64,000 nt of DNA from Sordaria brevicollis (GCA_033439795.1 JAUTDP010000003.1:1798001-1862000), one strand, 5' to 3'; positions 1-11,777 are shown, numbered from the stretch's first letter. The notes: generated from the sequence alone by a model not told the origin. Translations and numbers: made by a program.

Positions 1-55
1 CCTCGTTTCTTTCAAATCAAACAACTCAATCTGAATATCCCGCTTCTTGATCAAC

Positions 56-325
56 ATGAAGGGTCACATTCCTCTGCCGGTCGCCATGGCCAAAGGCGGC
101 AACAACGACGACGATAAGGGAATGAGAGCATGGATTAAAAGACTGCTTAATAAAAATAGCAAGAATCTCTCACCGTCGTTACGTTCTTTCTCGTTAATAT
201 TTTCGCATTTTGAGGATGAGAGTACGTCGGACCCTATGGATATTATTAAAGAATTACCTAGACCAATTAGTATTAATAAGGACGTTTTCATTAAGGAACT
301 TTCTATTTACAAAGAGAAAACCTAG
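56..325 (+). pseudogene. 5' end of an unidentified gene running into RIP-mutated DNA (89 residues)
   Basis: Reading from the ATG at 56 gives 89 residues ending at a TAG at 323-325. The 55 bases before it look like a fungal 5' UTR (CAAATCAAACAACTCAATCTG-like, rich in C and A), which supports this ATG over the upstream TTG. The first 75 coding bases have normal composition; from about 130 the DNA becomes AT-rich while keeping some CA and TG, and after 330 it is fully RIP-like. The protein is hydrophilic with an acidic NNDDDK stretch near residue 20 and no recognisable domain. I infer that this is the surviving start of a longer gene whose 3' part was lost or mutated, possibly by RIP leaking from the neighbouring repeat. 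A genuine short protein is possible but less likely. Confidence 0.4.
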
Positions 326-1206
326 GTATACTCTAAGGTTAGCCTGAACTTACTTTAAGACCTTATATAATAATTAATACGTAAATTTGGCCGTTTTGTA
401 TAGTAAATTCTGGTTTTCTTATATTATTTAGCATCCTTATTCAAATTTAATAAATATATTATAACCGCCAAAATCGTAATAATTCTATAATATTATAATA
501 TAATTACCGTTTTATATTTTAGAGTCCTTTTCTCTTTTATTAATTTATTTATTTATATTATAATAATTATATATTGAATGGGATGGGATTTAAACGGTAA
601 TTAGGTAAGCGTAATTATATTATTTATAAATCTTTATTATTATACGCGTTTTTTAGAGCCTCCCTCTCCTCTTACGTTACGGTTTTTAAATCCTAGCCTA
701 GTTTAGCTACCCTCCTCCTTTTGCGGCGATTACGGCGGTTTATTTAATCGATATTGGTATTAATTATAAAATTAAATTTTAAATATATAAGTTCGCCCTT
801 ATATTTATACGGGAGAGGGGGATTAAATTTTTATTTAATAATGGGCTATTTACGTAGTTTAAAACGTATATAGCGTTATTATACGAATTGGTTATCCTCC
901 TTAAATAGTATATTAAATAGTAGGTAATTATTTATTTTATAATTATTATCGAGGGGGTATTTTTTTACTTATTTAGTTGCCCGCTATTTAATTTCCTTTT
1001 CTAATTAGAATTTTATTTGTTATTCTTCTTCGGTTAATATTTTAGGTATATATTCTTTATTCTTCTTTTGGGGCTAGCGGTCGTTATTATTAAATTAGTC
1101 GTCGATTATATAATCAAAGACGTTGGATTTGAGGTAGTTACGTTGGAATTATTGTATTAATTATATAGGTATAGACGTAAGAGGTTCGTTAGTTTATTAT
1201 AGTATA

Positions 1207-1310
1207 AATAGTGGAGATAGGGACCGAAGAAAGGGAAAGGGAAAGGGAGAAGGAGAAGGAGAGGGAAGGGGGGAGGGAGAGGGAGGGGGGGAGGGAGAGG
1301 AAGGGGGGTT
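1207..1310 (+). repeat. Purine-only low-complexity tract
   Basis: About 100 bases of almost uninterrupted G and A (AGGGAAAGGGAGAAGGAG-like), giving a polypurine/polypyrimidine block. It lacks C on the + strand and so escapes RIP apart from its edges. It could be a collapsed simple repeat or an Arg/Glu/Gly-coding low-complexity stretch. No LTR was found next to it, so I do not call it a retroelement polypurine tract. Confidence 0.6.
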
Positions 1311-1739
1311 TAAGAGCTTTGAGCCCGAATCCTCCTCTTTTTCCTCCTTTTTTTTAACCTTTAATTGGATAAATATAGGAGGGCTTTGTAGGGGTATTAT
1401 AATAATTTTAATGAAGATAATACTTTTAATATTATTATCGTTTTTAATAAGCTTTTATCTTTAATGGTTTCCCCTTTTACGTATTCGTTTTATTCGCTCC
1501 TTTTTTATATAAATTATTATAGTATTCGTAATAGTATTTTCGGTATTAAGGATTTCGAAATTGGGTTTAATTAATTCTTATTAAGAATAGTAGCGATGTA
1601 TAGATATTTTAATAGGCGTAGTATTTTATAATTTATTACGAAGATTAAATAAATTAGTATTATTAGTTTAAGTTTATTATTAGGTAGTATATATATTAGC
1701 TTTAATAATGCAGTTATATTAAGGAATAGGGGGTTTATT

Positions 1740-3990
1740 TTAAGAGGGTTAATTATTTTAATTAAATTAGGTAGTATTATTAGTAGTATTAATAGTATTA
1801 GTATTTTGGGTTGTATTTTAAATTTGGGTTATACTTTAGGGAGGTTATATAGTAATAGGTTCGTAGTTAAATAGTTTTTTAATATTATATAGTTAGTTTT
1901 TAAGGATTTTTATTGCCGTAGGTTCAAGGTTGAGGTATTTATTAATTGTATTTTATATAGGGAGTTAATATAGGAAATTATTAAGTATAGGGATAGGGTA
2001 TTTTATTCGAAATTAGTATAAATATTAGAAGGGGTGGTATATTTTTTTTCGATAAGTTCAATTTTATTATTTTATAATTATATTTCTATTTCGTATGTAT
2101 AAGGTAGATTAAATTATTTTTATAGTAAATAAGTATATAGAAGTAATAGTTTATTTTAGTATTTATTTAGTTTCTTTAGTAATATTAATTGAATTTTATA
2201 ATATTGGTTATTTAGGATTCGAAACGCCTATATAATAATTTCGAAACGGTAAGACCCTAATTAAGGTTTATTAATTTATATTGTACGAATAGTTAATATA
2301 AAGGTAGTGCCCTCCTTTTTAAAGCGAATATAATAGATAGCGATATATTAGGAATATATTTCGAAAATATCCGCGAAATTATTATAAATAGAAATGTAGT
2401 AGGATTTAAATAAGTTATTATTAAATTCGTTTAATAACGTCGTTATTTAATTATAATTAAAATTTTTTTTAATATAATAATTTGCTTATTCTTTTTAAAT
2501 AGGGATAAATTCCTTTTTAAAGTAATTAATAATAGCTTTTTAAATTTTATTAAATTCCCGTTAGAAGTACGTTTATACTTTATTATAATCCGAAATCGTA
2601 TAGGAGTAGATTATATACTATTATATAAAAAATAGCGTAAATTATATATTAGCGATTTTATAAGGGATAGAGGGGAGGTTAATTCTAATTTTAATTATAG
2701 TATATATTTTCTTATATAAATGAATAAGGTATTAGCGATTAATTTTATTATCGGTTTCGAAGGTTAAATTGCTTTCGTTAAATTCGACGACGTTATTATC
2801 TTCGTTAAATTAGTCGATATTATTATCGCCATTATTATTATCGCCGTTATTATTTAAATTTTCGTTATTAAAATTAGTAGATTAATTATTATTTTTATTT
2901 TCCTCTTCCCTATTTTCGTTATTATTATTTTAATCGGCGGGCTTTTTTTAAAGCTTTTTAATATTCTTAATTATATTATAATTAATATATTAAATATATT
3001 ATTGGAAGTTGGTATTAAGTAAATTATAACGTAGTATATGAATGAGGGTATTATTTCCGTTATTAATAATAATATCGGGTTAATAAATATCGAAAATATT
3101 AAGGGTGTGGTAGATTTAGTTGACGAAATAAATATAGCCGTTAGAATATTTATTATTAAATATTATTTAAAAAATTAGTATTAAAATTTTTTTATTAGTA
3201 ATAATAATATTTTATACGAAAATTATATAATAATAATTAGTTTTATACGTAGTATTGAAGGAGATGATAAAGGGGTTGCGTAATTATATTTTATATTAGG
3301 AATTAAATATTTAAAACGTATTTAATAAAATAATATTAATTTCATCCTCCTAATTGATATAGTAGTAAATTATATTGGGGTTATTTTCAAAGGATCGAAT
3401 AAAATTTTAAATATTAGTATACTCCTCCTTCAAAGCTTTTTTAAATTGTAAATATATATTATTGAGGTTTTTATATTAAAGAGGGATATACAGGTATTTT
3501 TTTCTAATAGTCGTATAAATAGATTAAATAATTTATTTTTTCCTATATAGAAGATTAATAATTAGCTCCTACGCTTTTAGATATGCGGTAAACGCTTTCT
3601 CTTTTAAAAATAAATAATTATCGAAGTATTAAGACGACGGGTATTTATTATAATTAGGGTTATTAATTTTAATAATTTACTTTTAATTAGCCTTAATTTA
3701 TTTAATAATTATAATATAAAAAGGATATTTATTAGCGAATTTATAGGAGGTATAATTATGTTAGGAGTTGGGGTTATATTTTTAATACGGTTTATAGGAA
3801 GTATAATTATATTAGAAGATATAACGGTAAATTTGATTATATATAGGGTATAATTTATTGCGTATTGGGTATTTATTTCCCTTAAGGATCGTAATATTAA
3901 ATCGGCGGCGGCGGTAAAATTTAACGATATTGCGATGGATTTTAATAATAGTCCTTTTAGTATTAATAGTATAAATAGGGTTATTAGGAG
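1740..3990 (-). pseudogene. Degenerate reading frame(s), unrecognised; Asn-rich middle and Tyr-rich first part
   Basis: On the minus strand two long stretches keep a protein-like composition. Nearly all their stops are TAA or TAG of the kind RIP makes from CAA, CAG or TGG. The stretch at about 3990-3680 encodes a basic RRRR cluster followed by many Tyr codons. The stretch at about 2940-1750 starts with an Asn/Glu-rich run and then an amphipathic, Lys/Ile/Tyr-rich sequence that stays readable for roughly 350 codons. Many Tyr codons (TAT) probably replace Cys (TGT) or His (CAT), so the first part may have been a Cys/His-rich zinc-binding segment; that is inference. I do not recognise a family. 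A DNA transposon protein or a decayed host gene are both possible. Confidence 0.35.
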
Positions 3991-4412
3991 GAATAGTTTA
4001 TATTTCGCGAGAGAAGGAAATATAATTAGCGAAGGTAATTATAGTATTAAAAGAGTCGCGACGAGGGCGGTCGTTAAAAGTTATTTATAAAGAGATTTAT
4101 TAATAATAATTAAGGCCTATATTAATTGATTAATATATTTTAATAGGGTATAGAGTATTAGCGTAGTTAATAGAGTTGTATTGTAGTAGTGCGGTATTAG
4201 TAGGTAGGTTGTGTTGTATTGCGTGGAAGAGAACGTGCGAAAGAAAAATTTTACGAAATGCGTTGTAATGATTTGTATATTTTATTAGGTCGATTTTACG
4301 GTTAAAAGTGGGTTTTTATATGTTAAGTGCCATGGGGTGGCATGGGCTGCCGGTGTGGGGAAGTCTGGGGAAAATTGTGGGTCTTAGAGTGAGTGTAGGT
4401 TGGTCTTAGAGT

Positions 4413-6923
4413 GTGCCTAGGTTTTCTCTTCACAAACTCTTCCGCTTACCGGCGCATGCCCCTGGTGTGGAGGTTACAGACCTTCCCAACTTTGACGATG
4501 TGAGTCCGTACGGGGCAACGGACGAAGTACAGCAACAACTGTGGGAGCTCGAAGCAAAGAGGCTTGTCAAGGCTGTCACCGGAAGAGAGCCCTTGCGGTT
4601 CAGAGGCTCAGAGAATCTTTCTGTTGACTCCAAGGAGGCCTACGCTCTCTTGGCCAATCTCGCAGACCGGGTCGTACAGGCACTCACCATTATCATCCAT
4701 GACGGCCAGTCACTGTTGGCAGAGCACCACAAGCTGGGATTCAACAGCTCACTTTGGCGCGACTGCCAAATAGCATTGGGGTACATGTGCGAAAGGGATG
4801 ATCAAGACGGTGGTGTAATCGCACAGAACACTGAAGATTTTTTCGGCTTCGTCGACTACTGCACCGCGATTTCGGCTCGTTACCTTTGCTCCGCAACTAA
4901 GGGTCCCTCCTTTCACGTCAACGTCCTCGCGCACGTGGCCAAGATTACGACCAAGATCAAAGTTGTGGCCGCCGATCTCGCGAAACATGCAAAGATCTCC
5001 CTCGAAAATGGAGCTCCAGATCGGCAAATAGCCATGCCAGATGAGCATGGAGTTCGTGGAGTGAGCAGGACGACAAACATGTCCACCATACTGGTCAACA
5101 CGGGAACCGATCAAGCACCAGGAAAAAAGCCCGCTCGTGAAAATGACGTGGGTGATGACCCTGAAGGGTTGGCGATGGATTATGTGGACCGTCTCATGGA
5201 AAACTTTGAGTCCCGAATGTTCGAGCGTTTGGCCCCTTTGGAGTCAGAGCAAAAGAAGAAGGCGCTTCGCGTAGTTTATTTTCAAATGTGCGAGAGTTAT
5301 CGATATGGACTCATCGGGATGCTGCAAGGGTTCTTACTCCATCTCAGAGGGACCAGCAAGTTGACACAAACATTCTCAACGTCCTACGAGATCAGCGCGA
5401 TGGTTTACGAAACCGGCTTTGAGCGTTTCCGAACACTGGTGTTCCAGGACGAGGGACACAACTTCGACGGAACTTCCGACGCTCTTATGGTCAATTACGC
5501 CAGAAACGGTTTTCACCTTCTCAATTCAACACTGGAACACATGCAGAAGGAGGCGATGCTCGACATAGACACACCAGACAACCAGGATGCAGTTTCGGTC
5601 GGGACCGCAATATCCTGGAACTATACACCTGACAGCCCCAGTACTGGTCCCAAGAGCCCCAGCACCCAGGCCAGGCGTGTCCTCAAACTCAGATCTATGT
5701 CCGACACCATCACGGTCCTCGTTCCCCTACTACTGTCTAATCCGCACAGGACATCTGGGGTGGCCAGGTTCTTCAACAGGGTAACCTTCAGCAAGACCCT
5801 GAGACTTCACTCCCAATTGAAGACGGATGACGGGAGAAAAATCCCGTTTAAGCCCTTCAGCTACCCGAATTACACAGCCTACTTCTCCCTTTCGACGGAG
5901 GAATACCGGCTTGAGCAGTCCTCTGGTCCTCCCGACAGAGCCAAATCGCTCTCCAACGCCCTGATGCGCCGCAACAATCTCCACAGGGGTGAAGGCTTGA
6001 CAGCGCTGCCACGAGTCAATAGCAACGCCTTCAGCACGCCGGACCTTCACAAGACAGGTTCTCCCATGGCATCACACAAGGCTTCTGATCAAAGCGCACT
6101 CGAAAGGATCGAGTCTCGCCGGCAAGAGCTCGACCGCGTGCGCGACATTATGAAGTCGTGGGTGTTTGAGGAAAACGGAGTAGTCGTCGCGTGCAGAGGG
6201 TATGTGGCTTTGACCATGTTCTTCTGCGCTCTTCTCGTCGGAGGCGGGATAGCTGTCGGCGCAACCGTTGGCGAACGAATCCACGGCGTCGATCCGTTCA
6301 ACATCACGACGTACTGCTGGGTATTGGCAGCTTTCGTGCTCCTCGTCGCCAAAAGCGTGAGGGTGCATGAGTGGCCGTGGAACGACTTTCTCCACTGCCG
6401 AGTTCTGTGCCGGAGCGTGTCCGAGTTGTCGTCGGTTACGGGCATCGATGACCAGCTCATCTTGGCAAAACTGCTGCAGGATGAGGCTGTCTCATGTCTC
6501 GATACACGAGGACCATTCAACGCCGTGTTCCGCAGGAAGTCAAAAGGCGGAGACGGGTTCTCAATCGATCGCCCCATCGGAATGTGGGCGATGTTGATAA
6601 GCGGGCTGATCATGTTGGAGGTCGAGTCGATGAATGGTAGAGGGGTGGTCTGCTTGGACTTGAGGAGAGGGACAAAGTACGCAGTGATACAGAACCAGAC
6701 GGACTACTACAGGAGTGATTCGGAGAAAAAGCCGAGGTATATCTATTGCACTCGCGTGATCAAGGAGAGCACGAAGGGTAGCAAGAGAGTGGGACGCGGT
6801 GGAGTACAAAGAGAGGAGGAGGATGGGGGTGGAAAGATCAAGTTGGTCTTGAAGTGTGGTGGGGATATTGTCTGGATGAGGGCGTTGGGGTTTTATTCGA
6901 ATAAGGATGCCGTGTTTATATAG
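4413..6923 (+). CDS. Hypothetical fungal membrane protein, about 836 residues, start codon missing or upstream
   Basis: This is the only long intact frame in normal-composition DNA. There is no intron, and it ends in TAG at 6921-6923. Numbering from 4413, residues 1-590 are soluble and mostly helical in composition, with a Ser/Pro/Thr-rich middle at about 400-430. Two hydrophobic segments at about 597-621 (GYVALTMFF...) and 634-651 (YCWVLAAFVLLVAKSV) look like a membrane hairpin with an NIT sequon between them. A third, weaker hydrophobic stretch lies at about 722-737. The C-terminal tail is Lys/Arg/Glu-rich. I do not recognise the family; the layout resembles fungal lineage-specific proteins with a C-terminal membrane hairpin, and I assign no function. 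Position 4413 is GTG, not a nuclear start codon. An in-frame TAG lies at 4407-4409, and in-frame ATGs are at 4320 and 4332. The true start is upstream through a spliced exon, lost to mutation, or internal (the first in-frame Met is near residue 125). Confidence 0.8.
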   Translation: MPRFSLHKLFRLPAHAPGVEVTDLPNFDDVSPYGATDEVQQQLWELEAKRLVKAVTGREPLRFRGSENLSVDSKEAYALLANLADRVVQALTIIIHDGQSLLAEHHKLGFNSSLWRDCQIALGYMCERDDQDGGVIAQNTEDFFGFVDYCTAISARYLCSATKGPSFHVNVLAHVAKITTKIKVVAADLAKHAKISLENGAPDRQIAMPDEHGVRGVSRTTNMSTILVNTGTDQAPGKKPARENDVGDDPEGLAMDYVDRLMENFESRMFERLAPLESEQKKKALRVVYFQMCESYRYGLIGMLQGFLLHLRGTSKLTQTFSTSYEISAMVYETGFERFRTLVFQDEGHNFDGTSDALMVNYARNGFHLLNSTLEHMQKEAMLDIDTPDNQDAVSVGTAISWNYTPDSPSTGPKSPSTQARRVLKLRSMSDTITVLVPLLLSNPHRTSGVARFFNRVTFSKTLRLHSQLKTDDGRKIPFKPFSYPNYTAYFSLSTEEYRLEQSSGPPDRAKSLSNALMRRNNLHRGEGLTALPRVNSNAFSTPDLHKTGSPMASHKASDQSALERIESRRQELDRVRDIMKSWVFEENGVVVACRGYVALTMFFCALLVGGGIAVGATVGERIHGVDPFNITTYCWVLAAFVLLVAKSVRVHEWPWNDFLHCRVLCRSVSELSSVTGIDDQLILAKLLQDEAVSCLDTRGPFNAVFRRKSKGGDGFSIDRPIGMWAMLISGLIMLEVESMNGRGVVCLDLRRGTKYAVIQNQTDYYRSDSEKKPRYIYCTRVIKESTKGSKRVGRGGVQREEEDGGGKIKLVLKCGGDIVWMRALGFYSNKDAVFI

Positions 6924-7230
6924 TATCGTCCCGTCGCCTTTTCCTCCGGGATGGTTCAAATCTTGGTTGCATCGACCGGAATACCGGCATACACGTTAGT
7001 ACCATTGACCAAAGACAACTAAGTCAAGGACCCGAAAATCATGGCCCAATCTTCGCCTGCCCAGAGTAGGCGAATAGTTGCCGTTCCCTTGCTCCCCGTG
7101 TTGAAGGGTACCCTTGTCTACCCTGTCTTGGTATTATCGATCTGCATATGGATCTCATTCTTGTATATATATCGAGGGATTCTCCCTCTCTCCCTCTCTC
7201 CTCCTCTTTTTTCTTCTTCAATTAATAAAT
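6924..7230. other. Gene 3' flank and transition into mutated DNA
   Basis: Normal base composition continues for about 300 bases after the stop. A pyrimidine-rich CTCTCCCTCTCTCC stretch sits near 7185-7205, after which AT content rises and CA/TG disappear. This probably contains the 3' UTR of the 836-residue gene. No RNA gene, clear polyadenylation signal or conserved coding frame was seen; the short frames here are not supported. Confidence 0.5.
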
Positions 7231-8990
7231 TCACTACCATTCTATATATACTCTTTACTCGTAATGCTTTCGTTCCTTTCGTTCCTCTATTTATTTTAAT
7301 AAGTTATAAACCTAGATTCCGTATACGTATAATTAATTAAATTACCTCCAAGCTTAACCCTCATTACTTCGTTTTTACTTTGGAATAACTTCGCCGTTTA
7401 CGTATCTAAATTAATACCTTACAATCTTAGCGTTGCGTATTGTAATTAAGAAAGTTAAAAAGATATAAATTAAATATAATTTATATACTTACCTTTCTTT
7501 CCTTTTCCGGAAGGTATACGTCGAAATAATGCACTACTATTAATTATTTTAAATTCGGTTAATTAAATACTATAGCGTGAATTACTAAATTTATCATAAA
7601 ATACTAAATTTTATATAAAATCCCGACGCTAATATAAAATTTCGAAGTTATATTCAAATTATTAAAATATTAAAATTCTTTACGTTTTTTATTACAAAAT
7701 TTATTTATAAGGATATTACGGTTTTACCTACCTTTAATTAGCATATTAATAAATAATTTTCGACCGACCGATTAATTAACCGTTCGATTAATTAATTTTT
7801 ATAATAAATTCTCGCCGTATTATTATTACGATTATTAAAATATTAAAGTCCTAAAAACCGGGCCCGGTAAAGAAAAATATCCGAAAATATTACCGGAATA
7901 ATTGAAATTGCTAAAATAATTTACCCCCGAATAATTAAAACCGGTAATCTCTATTAAAATCGTTACCCCTAAACGGCCGAATTTATAAATATTTAAAATA
8001 TAATTTCTAGCCTTTTATTCGGCCCTTTATTATTATTAAATATTTAAACCTTTATAATTTTTAAAAATTAATAGAAAAAATTGTAATTATATTATTAAAT
8101 ACCTTTTTTATATATATTAAAAACGTATTTTTTTACCTACTTTTTATTTTATTATTATATTATTTATCTTTTTTAAACCTTTCGGCTCCTTTAATTATTC
8201 TTTTACCCTTAAGCCTATTTAATATTTAAAGTTTTATTATTTCGGTATTATTTAATTTTATTATTTTATTATATTTTAAAAATTAAACTGTATTTAATCC
8301 TTTTAAATTGTAATCTTCTACGTATTTTAATATAAATATTACTTAATTATTATATTTATCCCTATTAATATTAAAAGTTAGGAAAGTCTTTTTAAATTTA
8401 ACAATATTAAAAATTAAATTAATTAGGATTAAATTATTTATAATTATATTTATATCGCCGATTTCGGTATTACTACTTTAAACGACGATTTTTTACTATA
8501 ATTACTTTTATAGAAAAATAACGATTATTGTAAATTTTTTATTAATTAACTTATATATTAATTTTAATTCGTTAGTATTATTATTATACTAATTTAAAAT
8601 TAAAATTATATTAATTTCGAATCCCCCGAACCTTTTTTATAATTTATTATTACCGTTTATTAAGCCCTTAAACGCCTAGCGGCCAAAGTCCGTAATTCCG
8701 GCTAAATTAAACTTATTTACTAAAAATTTATTTAGCGCTAAGAAATATTATTTTTATCCTAATTCGATAGCGTTAATACTTATAATACCGAATATAATAA
8801 TATTTATATTATTATAATTTAAATCGATTGATTTTTTAAAATCCCCGAACTTTTCTTTATCGTCCGCTTTTTATAAAGCTTTAACGACCGTTACCGTAAT
8901 TTTAGGGAAAATTTCTTTTAAAATAATTATATCCTTCCTATTTATTTTAATAACGTTATTATAATACCCGGTATATTATTCTCTATAATA
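7231..8990. other. Left part of element F: leader and degenerate gag, few recognisable features
   Basis: This stretch is AT-rich and RIP-mutated and lies upstream of the F zinc-knuckle. It should contain the 5' LTR, leader and first part of gag, but the LTR has no match that I could see near 55.7-56.2 kb, and no conserved motif is readable. Confidence 0.4.
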
Positions 8991-10720
8991 ATTTCTAATA
9001 TATAAATTTTTGAATTTTAGAAAAAGAATAATTATAAGGGAAAAGTACTTTACGCCGTTAAAATAGTTATTAATAAAGGTTTTAAACGTAAGATAATTTA
9101 GCCCCTTTATAGTAAATATAACAATCCTAAATATAGCGATGATTACTATTGGAAGTTTTATTCCGAATTAAAAAATTAATTTAAAAAATTACGCCTTGGA
9201 CGTAATATAATAAAATAATTTTAAAAGAAAAACGATTTATTTAATAAGTAGTATCGAAATTATATATCGGCCGGTAATATTAATTTAAATATTTTTAATA
9301 TTAAAAAATATAATTTTATTTTTATTAACGATATTAATAAATTTTTATTTAAGCGCTCTTACGCTTAGGATACCCCCCGTTAAATTACGTTTTTAAATTA
9401 ATTTAAATATATTAATATCGAAATTAAATTATTAAAGCGGTTAAACGCGATAGCGGTATTTAATATATAATTATCCATTATTATTATACCCCCCAAAGGG
9501 TCTTCCCTAAATTTAATTATTATAGCCCTTTCCGCCGCGGGAAAACCCAATTTATTTTTAAATTTATTAAAAAATCTATATATCTTAAATATTAATATTA
9601 TTAATTATTTTATTTATTAATTAAATAATTTTATTCTATCTTTTCTTCGTTTTTATGAAGGGCCTTCCATTCTAAGTATTAGTGATTTTTTATTTATATT
9701 AACGTATATCGGTATATTTAAAGCCCGAATAATTTTTAATAGTAAATTAAGGTATTTATTATTTATTAATATATATTTCTATTTTATAGCCGTTTATAAT
9801 TTTATTTCTATTTCCTAATTTTAAAAAGTTAGCGTTTTTTATAATATTACGTTTATTAATAAACGCTTTATTATATTCGCTAATAATTAATTTCGTTTCT
9901 CCGGCTTTAAAATCGGAGGTTTGTATTTTTTAAATTAGTTTATCCGCCCCGTTGCCGATATCGCTTTAAAAGTTTATTACTTTTTGAATTAATTTCTTTA
10001 ATTATAATATTAACGGTTAAATTATTTCGGCGAAGGGAATTTGCGTTTTTTTTAAATAATATTTACGGGTATAAAGTCTATTAATACGGCCTATTTTTAT
10101 AAAAATTATACGGTTAGCCGTTTAAAATAAATTCCTTATATTAATTTTATTCGGCGAAATATACGTCTATTAAAATAAATTTATATAAATATCGCCGGGC
10201 TGTTAATAATCGATAGCGTAAATAAAGAGCGTTATTAATTAATTATTATTAATAACTTTATGTAATTCGCTTAAATCTATACTTTAGAAAGAAAATTAAA
10301 TTTATACGAATATTTTACTAATTAAATAAACTATTATAAGATAATTGAGTATAAAGTTTTTAATATATATTTAAATTAAATTAGCGAAAATTTAAGCGAA
10401 GTATTACGTTTCTAATATTACGATTAATATATTGCGCTATAATATACGGTTATTAAATAATATTAATAGAACGGTATAATTAAAAGATTTAACGGTATTA
10501 TTTTAAAGCGGTTAATTACGTTATTGTATTAAATAAAATTTCCCTTTAAATATTCGCCCTATTTTATATAATCTGTTATAAATTTACGTAATTGGTTATT
10601 AAATTCGATTATTAATATAATTCCCTATAAAATTTAATTCGGAAATAAACCCGATTTATTATATTTAAAGGTATTAAATTTATTTAAATTTTACCGTTTA
10701 ATTGGGAAGGTTTTTAATAG
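8991..10720 (+). pseudogene. Element F copia gag zinc-knuckle, protease and integrase remnants
   Basis: At 9096-9178 the frame reads a copia gag zinc-knuckle in which Cys and His have become Tyr (pattern NNPKYSDDYYWKFYSELK, where copia elements have H and C before WK and HPEL). Downstream, about 10430-10720 encodes the end of a copia integrase: an N-x-x-NRT-like start, then the TPYE/FGxKPDLS-type segment read here with stops. The frame is interrupted by many TAA/TAG codons. It continues at 53514 after removal of element C and one AATAG copy. Clearly non-functional. Confidence 0.7.
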
Positions 10721-10971
10721 TGTCATGGGGCTGATGCCCGTGGCTGAGTTTGACTGGTACTGCTAGTCGTACCGCTAGACGGTCCGCTAATCGGGCCGCC
10801 AGTCGCGGTCCTTGCCGCTACAGTAAGCGGAGTAGCCTATACCCAATCTTTAAAAAAATAGTTGGCTAATACCGCCTAAAGGGCGCCTCCCTTCCTCCCT
10901 TTTCCTCTTCGTAGAACCTTATCGATTTATTAAGACTCAATATCTGTGCCAATTATATTATACCCCTTATA
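10721..10971 (+). repeat. Element C 5' LTR (251 bp)
   Basis: Starts TGTCATGGGGCTGATGCCCG and ends CCCCTTATA, where the other copy has CCCCTTACA. The first 120 bases keep many CA/TG sites (for example GGTACTGCTAGTCG), while the second half is RIP-mutated. Preceded by TSD AATAG at 10716-10720. Confidence 0.95.
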
Positions 10972-10989
10972 TTAGGTTCTATTATTTAA

Positions 10990-11772
10990 AAAGCGGATAG
11001 AAAAAATAGATTTAATAAACGGATAATAATTTTATAAATGGAAGACTAATAGCTTTAAATACGGCATTACGGCATTTTCGATATTATAATCGGATTTAAT
11101 AATATAGATATTAACGATATAAAGGAATTTTATAATTCCTGAAACGGTATATTAAATAATAGCGGTAATAACGAAAACCTAATTAAAAGTTTAATTAAAG
11201 CCTTTAAGAATAGCGCGACTTTTAAAGATTATATTAAATCCTTTTTATTTAATATTAATTTTATTTCTAATACCTTTACCCTTTATTTGGATTTCGGAAT
11301 TATTAAGTATTTTATTCGTAAAAAGAAATTTCTTTCTAAAACTTTAATTAATAATAGTTCCGATAATAATACGAATTTAATTCCCTATTATAAAAAATAG
11401 TTAAAATTCCTTAAATAGGACGGCTAATTTTATACCTTCGGTTTCTTTTTTAATAAATTCGTTACGGTATATAATAGCGATATTAAATAAGGATTTCGTA
11501 ATAACCCGAATATTGCCTAATATAAAATTATTAATATATTTCCTACCGAATACGGTTAATAATTAAAAGGATTTTGGACTACTATAATTATACGTAATAA
11601 GGAAAACCTAATTGAATTTTTCGAATAAATTCGTATAATTTTCGGTTCCTATTAAAATTAAAAAACGGCCCTTAATAAATTCGCTTATATATATTAGAAG
11701 GATAGCGAATTATTCGTTACCTTTTTAGCCGATTTTAATAATAAAATATTTAAAATAGGCAGTTATTTATAG
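10990..11772 (+). pseudogene. Element C gag, N-terminal part, interrupted by element B
   Basis: A + strand frame readable from about 11035 to 11772 with scattered RIP-type stops (for example ...IDINDIKEFYNS...). It stops at the insertion of B, and the same protein-like composition resumes after the second GAGAA copy at 26390-26394. No conserved motif is present in this part; the gag assignment rests on position directly after the 5' LTR and before pol. Confidence 0.6.
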
Positions 11773-11777
11773 GAGAA

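Larger units (their letters stand above)
326..4310. other. RIP-mutated AT-rich region of unknown origin
   Basis: CA and TG dinucleotides are almost absent while CG and TA are common, the product expected when cytosines in CpA are changed to T on both strands. I found no long terminal repeats, reverse transcriptase or integrase motifs. It holds a purine tract and a degenerate minus-strand reading frame (separate entries). RIP acts on repeated DNA, so this was probably once a repeat, but its class is not established. Confidence 0.75.

Noticed and set aside
4389..4420. A 32-base intron (GTGAGT ... CCTAG) at the 5' end of the gene
   Set aside because: The splice-like ends are good but the length is below usual fungal introns and no branch site is visible; left as one possible explanation.
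5730..6959. Several minus-strand frames of 100-174 codons across the 836-residue gene
   Set aside because: Shadow frames of the longer + strand gene, with no independent support.
7039..7340. Short frames on both strands after the gene
   Set aside because: Low-complexity pyrimidine/purine tract and transition to mutated DNA; no conserved features.
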